NCBI GenBank assembly: GCA_947683425.1
Contig: CANTUQ010000031.1
Location: 7,947,001-8,011,000 of the forward strand
From: Excoecaria cochinchinensis
Lineage: Eukaryota > Streptophyta > Magnoliopsida > Malpighiales > Euphorbiaceae
Direction: 5' to 3'
DNA: 64,000 bases
Shown: positions 57,889 through 64,000 of the stretch, piece by piece
How the letters are laid out: every line of letters begins with the position of its first letter
How positions within the stretch are numbered: position 1 is the first letter of the stretch
Translations under genes and position numbers: made by a program
The notes under the pieces: generated by a model
What the model was told of the DNA's origin: nothing
The model's input: only the letters and a program-made list of their open reading frames with translations
Database searches by the model: none

Positions 57889-58137
57889 TTTTACACGGCG
57901 GTAAGTGATGGCATACTGCCGTGTAAACCTATTCTGCCTTGTGTTCTTCTTTGCCGTCCTGTCGCACGATGGTAAGAACATTCCATGTTACACGGCGGTA
58001 AGGGAAATGCGTACCGCTGTGTAACTTGTTTCTGCCCCTTTGTTTTGTTAGCTTGTCACATAGCGGTAAGGGCCTTTCCTTACCCCCGTGTGGGTGGCTT
58101 ACACGGCGGTAAGGCTTACCCATACCGCCATGTAATT
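57889..58137 (+). repeat. Cluster of ACACGGCGGTAAG inverted repeats
   Basis: Four units pairing TTACACGGCGGTAAG with its complement, for example ACACGGCGGTAAGTGATGGC to TACTGCCGTGTAA, separated by spacers with TTCTGCC. The position in the LTR matches the other clusters; the sequence does not. Confidence 0.88.
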
Positions 58138-58842
58138 CCCTTCTATTTTGAGATTTTGGTTTTGAAATGTTAAATGGCTATGAGGGATTTGCATATTATC
58201 CTGTAATCCATATATTTTTCCAACATTATCTTTAAAATGCTTCGCATGGTTTAGTGCTATTGCATGACCTATGTCTTGGGGATTTTGTCTTGCATATGTT
58301 ATTACTCTAATTTGTGTAAATGATTAAGCAAATAGTAGTGTTTTGATTTTGATTATTCTTGTATTGATCAGTGATATGTTTAGAGTGTGTGTTTGAGCCT
58401 GAAGTGTTATGTTAGTGGATAAATAAGCATGCTTATAAAGGGTTAGAGGCGGCTGCAACAGTGACCTTAGTTGTGTCTACTTGATGAATACCTAATGTAT
58501 TCAATGTAATTGAGTTAGTTCTCTAGAGTTTAATACAATTAACTAGTACCCACAGTGCCCATGTCCACCATTGTTGAGAATTCAGGCAAATATATATGTA
58601 TATATATATTTTGTAGTGTACAAGAGATGAAGTAGAGACTTGTATATATATATATATGAACATAGTATGAAATGTTACCAACATCGTTTGCCATATTTTG
58701 ATTTTTTGCACATGAATGGGTTGAAGCATGATGGTATTTGCTTACAAGGATGTGTATATGAATATTTATATATGACATGACTATTGATATGCACGTGATA
58801 TATTTGTGACTTCATTCGAAGTCTGTTATTTCTGTTTATCCC

Positions 58843-58884
58843 CACTAAGCGTTATCGCTTAGCACGGGTGTTTTTCCCGTGTAG
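58843..58884 (+). other. Conserved double hairpin of Tekay-type LTRs
   Basis: CTAAGCG-TTAT-CGCTTAG (58845-58862), then a perfect CACGGG...CCCGTG stem with a T-rich loop, ending TAG|GT. Confidence 0.82.
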
Positions 58885-59024
58885 GTTTTCGGGATGCGAT
58901 TAGAGAGTTTGCATCTACAGGCCATTGCCACTAGGAGCTTGAGGAAGATCTTTTTGTACTAGATAGAGTTTCTGATGTTTTGAGTAACATCATTATGTAT
59001 ATAGAAGCATAGTATCATGGTGTA

Positions 59025-60297
59025 TATTATGCTAATATTGACAACATGTAAATAGTTAATTTAATTAAATCAATTTTGTATCTTTAATTCCTTTCATTAC
59101 TCACACTTATGTGTTTTTATCCTTTTTATTTATTTGTTTTACTCACTTGATTGGCTTAATTAATATTTTTGTTAGTTTTATTTATTTAATTTAATTTGAT
59201 TGATCCATTTTATTTCATTGTATTTTATTTGATTTGATTTAATTACTAACCTTAATTTTATTTTTCTTTTTAGCTATAACACTTGTCTTTTAATTTGAGC
59301 ATTATCTATGGATGAAGATGCGAGATCGAGGGATTAGGAATCTCACTTTGGTTTGCATATTTAAATTCTGCATTTTCCTTTATTTCGATTTATTTATCGT
59401 ATTTGTGTATTTTATGTAAAATTATTTATTTTAATGCACGTTTAAAAAGAAAATCACTAAAAATATTTTTACAAATAAATTGAGTCTTTTCTGATAAAAT
59501 GGGACTAATGTCCCAATTTTTCCATCCAAAATAAATTATCACCTTAAAATTGTTTTCTTTAACCATGCATGTGAGGACCAATGTCCTCATCCTTAACAAA
59601 TAACCCATTTTATGTATGATTTTATTTTATTTACAATGGGGGTTATATTCTGCCCCTAATTTTATTGTAACTTATTTTCATATGCTTTATTTTAATCAGG
59701 CTTTTATTTATCACTTTCCTTAAATGATAACCTGCGCTTTAATTAAATTGCATGGAATTGAATGGGAAATGGGATAGAACGCTAAATTCAAAACTCCATT
59801 ATAAACTTAACCAAGGTATGAATAAATGGGAAGTCCCGAACCTTCTCTTGTCTTTGGGCTCAATGAGGCGAGAGGGCCATCTTAATGTTCAATTGGGGTG
59901 GGGCCTCCAAGACACCTCTTGTGTCCTGTAAAAAGGCTCAATTTGCATAGTCCTAGGCACCATGAGGCGAGAGGGCCATCCAAATGTTCTATTAGGATGG
60001 GGCCTCCAAGACACCTCTAGTTTGCCCAAGCGCAAGCCGAGAGGGCCATCCTAATATTTGAATAGGGTGGGGCCTCCAAAACACCTCCGCCTTGCCCACG
60101 ATGGACATAGCAGTGCTATCTTAGGCTCACTGAGGCTAGACGACCTTTCCCAATGTTCTATTGGGTGGCGACTCCATGAAACCTCCTTGTTGCCCAAAAT
60201 GGACGTACTTGTAATTTCTTACAAGTTTTCATGAACCTCTCCTGAAAGCACTAAAAGTGGGCATTTCGGGGCGCCCCGGGGTTCGGCACGCATCACA
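59025..60297 (+). mobile_element. 3' LTR of Ogre-2, part 2
   Basis: Resumes with the duplicated TATTA and ends GCACGCATCACA at 60297, followed by CCAGG (60298-60302), the target duplication of 32859-32863. With part 1 the LTR is about 2.74 kb, close to the 2.71-kb 5' LTR. Confidence 0.92.
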
Positions 60298-60302
60298 CCA
60301 GG

Positions 60303-61628
60303 ACTTGAAGATTTATGAGGTAGTAGTCGAACCTCCTCCAGGTGAAGACAACAGTGCACTGTCAGCTGTGGACACTGCGTCGGCGGGAAATGAAGATGAT
60401 AATTATTTAGATGCTCTTTTTATTCTAAAACTTTTTAATAGTGACAATGTTTGTAATTCCAGTCTTACCAATAATATGAATGACTTTGTTTACTTGTGTG
60501 ATGTCTCTAATGATTTCATTTCGCATGATCACGAACATGATGCATTCATTTTGACATTAATTCAACTAATAGGACTATGTTTAATCTCGGGACCTTGGAA
60601 AACCCAAGGGAAATCTTGATAGCATCCTACATAACTCCTTAAGAGAGAGTACAATTTGAGACAATACTAAAAAAATACAAAAAAGTCTTTGGCTAGACCT
60701 CTGAAGACATGACGGGGTTTGATAGAGAGGTTGCTGAGCATGCCATCCCGACTTACCTAAAGTTTAGACCAATTAAGCAGAAGCTTAGGAGGCTTAGGCC
60801 GAAATGGGCACAGAAGTTGAAGGAAGAGTTCCATAAGCAGATTGAGGCCAAATTTCTAGTGGAGGTTCAGTACCGAACATGGTTGGCCAAAGTAGTCCCT
60901 ATAGCTAAGAAGGACGAAAAAGTACGGATGTCTGTGGATTACCGGGATCTAAACAAGGCTTGTGCAAAGGATGACTTTCCCTTACCTTATATCGATGTGC
61001 TAATGGATAGTGCGGCTGCTTGCATGATGTACAACTTCATAGACGGATATGTCGAGTACAATCAGATCCTCAATAAGATAGTAGATCAGATCAAAACTAC
61101 CTTCATTACTGAGTGGGGTATGTTTGCATACAGAGTTATGCCCTTCGAGTTAAAGAATGCGGGAGTGACTTATCAGAGGATGGTTACGAAGATTTTAGAC
61201 GACTTGATCCATAAGGAAGTTGAAGTGTATGTTGACGACATGATGATCAAGTCCGCTACAAGGAATGATCACTTTGAGGCTTTAGAAAAGTTCTTCTAAA
61301 GGATCGATAAGTACGACCTCCGCCTCAACCCTAAAAAATGTGTCTTCGAAGTTACCTCGAGGAAGTTGCTATAGTGAGTTAGAGGGGAATTGAAGTGGAT
61401 CCTGATAAGGTCAAAGCAATCAGAGAAATGCATGTGCCTTAAAAGGAGAAAGAAGTCAGAAGTTTCTTAAGAAAGCTTCGATACATCAGTCGCTTTATTG
61501 CTAAACTAGCCTTAGTATGCAAGCTGATATTGAAGCTCCTTCAAAAGAATTAGCCAGTCAAGTGGAATAGTGATTGCCAGATAGCCTTCGATACTATTAC
61601 GGACTACCTTTTCAACCCACCTGTTTTG
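60303..61628 (+). pseudogene. Ogre-1 pre-RT segment and reverse transcriptase
   Basis: Continues the reading frame left at 32863: DLKIYEVVVEPPPGEDNSAL, FVYLCDVSNDFISHDHEHD, then a shift. RT is open from 60709 to 61299: FRPIKQKLRRLRPKWAQKLK, VPIAKKDEKVRMSVDYRDLN, YNFIDGYVEYNQI, FAYRVMPFELKNAGVTYQ and VEVYVDDMMIKS (catalytic YVDD intact, about 61228-61239). Expected FMDGYSGYNQI and FGLKNAG carry substitutions. After 61299 the frame has many stops, but EVRSFLRKLRYISRFIAKL and VKWNSDCQIAFD are recognisable. It breaks at about 61628. RNase H and integrase are absent. Confidence 0.9.
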
Positions 61629-62515
61629 AGACCACAATTGTTATATTTGTCTCAAAATCGATTGAAAACTAAAAAAATAATAAATCAAAAATGAATTTTG
61701 AGAGCAAACAATTGTTATGTTTGTCTCAAAATCAATTGCCATCAAGAAAATCCCATCTTAAAATATGTATTAGAAGAAATTCCATTGGAAAAAGAAGAAG
61801 AATTGAACTATTTTTTTTATTTTTGTAGGGGAAAATTTGAAAAATTTTATAGAGAGTTTGAGAGGAAAAAGAAGAGAAAAGATGAAGAAAAACCCTAGAA
61901 AAAATCCCCCTATTCTCTTTCCATCATTTTCTTTTTATATAAAAAAAAGATTAAAACCTAACTAATTAATGGAAAAAACTTAATTAAATCAGATATGAAT
62001 AAGTTTAAATTTTAAAAATTGAATAAATCCTTAAAAACTCTTAATAAATGGGATAAAAAACGGAATTTTGGGTGAAAAATAGAAAAAAACTGAATTTCGG
62101 GCGATTTCGGCGGATTTGCGGCTAATAGGGTTGACGGATGCCCGCCGCTGGAAGGCGACGGGCTGCTAGCATGTGCGCCGCGCACTGGCAGGTGAGCGCG
62201 CGACGCCGCGCGGGCGAGCGTAGCGCCGTGCGATGGCGCTCCGCATCGCAACAGCGCGCACGTGCGCCTCCGCGGCTAACGCTCGACCCCTTTTTTTTAA
62301 AAAAAACTTTAAAATTAACTAAAAATACTACAATTTCTAAACCCCATTTTTCAAATCTAATTTTAAAAATATTTTTTATTATTTTTTTTATTTTTTCACT
62401 CTAAAATGCAAATTTGAATAGGAAATCATCATTTTCAACCTTTTTGCCTGTGAGTAGGCATCTTATCATCATTGGGTAACTCTGATCTGGGCTATTTCAG
62501 GACCTGGTATCTACA
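61629..62515 (-). mobile_element. Inverted partial Ogre-type LTR (5' portion)
   Basis: On the minus strand starts TGTAGATACCAGGTCCTG at 62515 and follows the first 0.9 kb of the Ogre-2 LTRs, including a G/C-rich patch (62108-62290) and the A/T-rich part after it. It ends abruptly at the break in Ogre-1 RT. Confidence 0.85.
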
Positions 62516-64000
62516 GTTGCCCCCAATTTTGGGAAAACTAGTGCACTAGTGCCTAGATGAGCCCTGAGGCAGCCCTTATCTTTTTATCGTGTGGAATGTT
62601 GCGACTTGTTGCCGTTGAGCTGTAGTGTTATCCGACTGTGGCTCGTTTGCAATCATTTCTATCGCATTGTCCCGTTCGCCTCCGGTCGGCTTGTACGGCA
62701 TCTGTGAGAGGCGGTGTCCTCTAACCACAATCCCGTTGCGATCTGTTCTATCGCGTGTGCTCCGCTATCCTCGTCTCGGCATGCACGGTGGCTGATCTGT
62801 CCCACTAGCCTCATCTCGGCTTGCACGGTGTCTGTGGGATGCGGTATTCTCTAACCACAACCCTGTTGCGATTTGTTCTATCGCGTGCCCCGCTAACCTC
62901 ATCTCGGTCTGCATGGCGGCTGGTCTATCCTGCTAACCTAATCTTGGCCTGCGCAGTTTGAGGTGAAGTGTTGCCTAACTGCATCCTTTGTTACGATCTA
63001 TTCTATCGCTGTCCCCCACTAACCTCATCTCGGTCTGCACGGCTTTTGGTCTGCCCCGCTAGCCTCATCTCGCCTGCGTAGTGTGAGGTGAAGTGTTGTC
63101 TAACTGTATCCTCTGCTGCTATCTGTTCTATCGTTATCCCCCGGTAACCTCATCTCGGTCTGCACTGCGGTTGGTCTGTCCTGCTAGCCTCATCTCGGCC
63201 TGCACGGTGTGAGGTGAAGTGTTGTCTAACTGCATCCGCTGTTGCGATCTGTTCTATCGCTGTCCCTCACTAACCTCATCTCGGTTTGCACGGTGGCTGG
63301 TCTGCCCCGCTAGCCTCATCTCAGCCTGCGCGGTGTGAGTTGAAGTGTTGTCTAACTGCAACCTCTATTTGCAATCTGTTCTATCGCCAGTATCCCGCTA
63401 GCCTTCTCACGGCTTGCACGGAGTATGTGAGATGCAGTATTCTCTAAGTACAACCTCTGTTTGCTATCTGTTCTATTGCTGGTGTCCCGCTAGCCTCGTC
63501 TCAGCCTGCACGGAGTCTGTGAGATGCAGTACTCTAACTACAACCTCTATTTGCGATCTGTTCTATCGCCGGTGTCCCGCTAGCCTCATCACGGCCTGCA
63601 CAGAGTCTGTGAGATGCAGTATTCTCTAACTACAACCTCTATTTGCGATTTGTTCTATCGCTGGTGTCCTGCTAGCCTCGTTCTGGCCTGAACGGAGTCT
63701 GTGAGATGCAGTACTCTAACTACGACCTCTATTTTCGATCTGTTCTATCGCCGGTGTCCTGGTAGCCTCGTCCCGGCCTGCACGGAATCTGTGAGATGCA
63801 GTATTCTCTAACTACAACCTCTATTTGCGATCTATTCTATCACTGGTGTCCCGCTAGCCTCGTCCCGGCCTGCACAAAGTCTATGAGATGCAGTACGCTA
63901 ACTACAACCTCTATTTGCGATCTGTTCTATTGCCGGTGTCCTGCTAGCCTCATCCCGGCCTGTACGGAGTCTGTGAGATGCAGTATTCTGTAACTACAAC
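62516..64000 (-). repeat. Inverted 3' UTR of a third Ogre-type element with tandem repeats
   Basis: After the inverted polypurine tract (GTTGCCCCCAATTTT) the minus strand carries the same repeat family as 53430-55130: GATAGAACAGATCGCAA, GTTGTAGTTAGAG, CTGCATCTCACAGA and CCGTGCAGGCCG-type units of about 88-91 bp. It runs off the window. Units here are more diverged near the LTR and more uniform toward 64000. Confidence 0.9.

Larger units (their letters stand above)
56736..59024 (+). mobile_element. Solo-LTR-like insertion, Tekay-type, apparent TSD TATTA
   Basis: Starts TGTAACACATCG after TATTA. TATTA recurs at 59025-59029, after which the Ogre LTR resumes (compare 34300-34330). It has no PBS or coding sequence. 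It holds an inverted-repeat cluster (57889-58137) and the double hairpin (58843-58884) in plus orientation. Its end reads GGTGTA rather than GTTACA, so the 3' tip is mutated or shortened. Confidence 0.8.

Overview
This window looks like plant nuclear DNA, probably from a flowering plant; I cannot name the species. It is a nest of Ty3/gypsy LTR retrotransposons with no intact host gene. The evidence is polyprotein domains (gag, aspartic protease, RT, RNase H, integrase, chromodomain), primer-binding sites matching plant tRNA-Arg (TGGCGACTCC[A/G]CTGGGGA) and initiator tRNA-Met (TGGTATCAGAGC), TG...CA long terminal repeats of 2.3-4.4 kb, and 5-bp target duplications read directly at several junctions.

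Layout. 1-5085: a minus-strand Ogre/Tat-type element (protease, gag, leader, PBS, partial LTR). 5086-11920: a decayed plus-strand Tekay/Del-type chromovirus, from gag to chromodomain, with its 3' LTR. 11921-17210: a G/C-rich hAT-like remnant, an AT-rich LTR-like repeat with a TATA box, and a broken gene of the 'putative gypsy type transposon' family. 17211-21660 plus 31655-32863 plus 60303-61628: one Ogre-type element ('Ogre-1'), split by later insertions. 21661-31650: a truncated Tekay-type LTR and gag that itself received two solo LTRs (21898-25880, TSD GATTT; 27758-30275, TSD GTTAA). 32864-60297: a second Ogre-type element ('Ogre-2'), with both LTRs, TSD CCAGG and about 14.2 kb of its own sequence. 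It received a very young 10.9-kb non-autonomous LTR element (38823-49752, TSD CTCTC) and a solo-LTR-like insertion (56736-59024, apparent TSD TATTA). 61629-64000: an inverted piece of a third Ogre-type element with its 3' tandem repeats.

Main result. The young non-autonomous element carries no gag or pol. Between its nearly identical 4.4-kb LTRs, on its own sense strand, lies a frameshifted fragment recognisable as a plant DRM (domains rearranged) DNA methyltransferase: UBA domains plus the start of the methyltransferase region. DRM is the de novo methyltransferase of RNA-directed DNA methylation, which silences such elements. This appears to be a retrotransposon that captured part of a host silencing gene.

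Other results: a covarying double hairpin shared by all Tekay-type LTRs here; clusters of unrelated inverted repeats at the same place in four of those LTRs; a long conserved noncoding leader in the Ogre-type elements; a PBS-like motif repeated inside the Ogre LTRs; and premature stops that are nearly all C-to-T or G-to-A transitions, as expected from decay of methylated cytosines.
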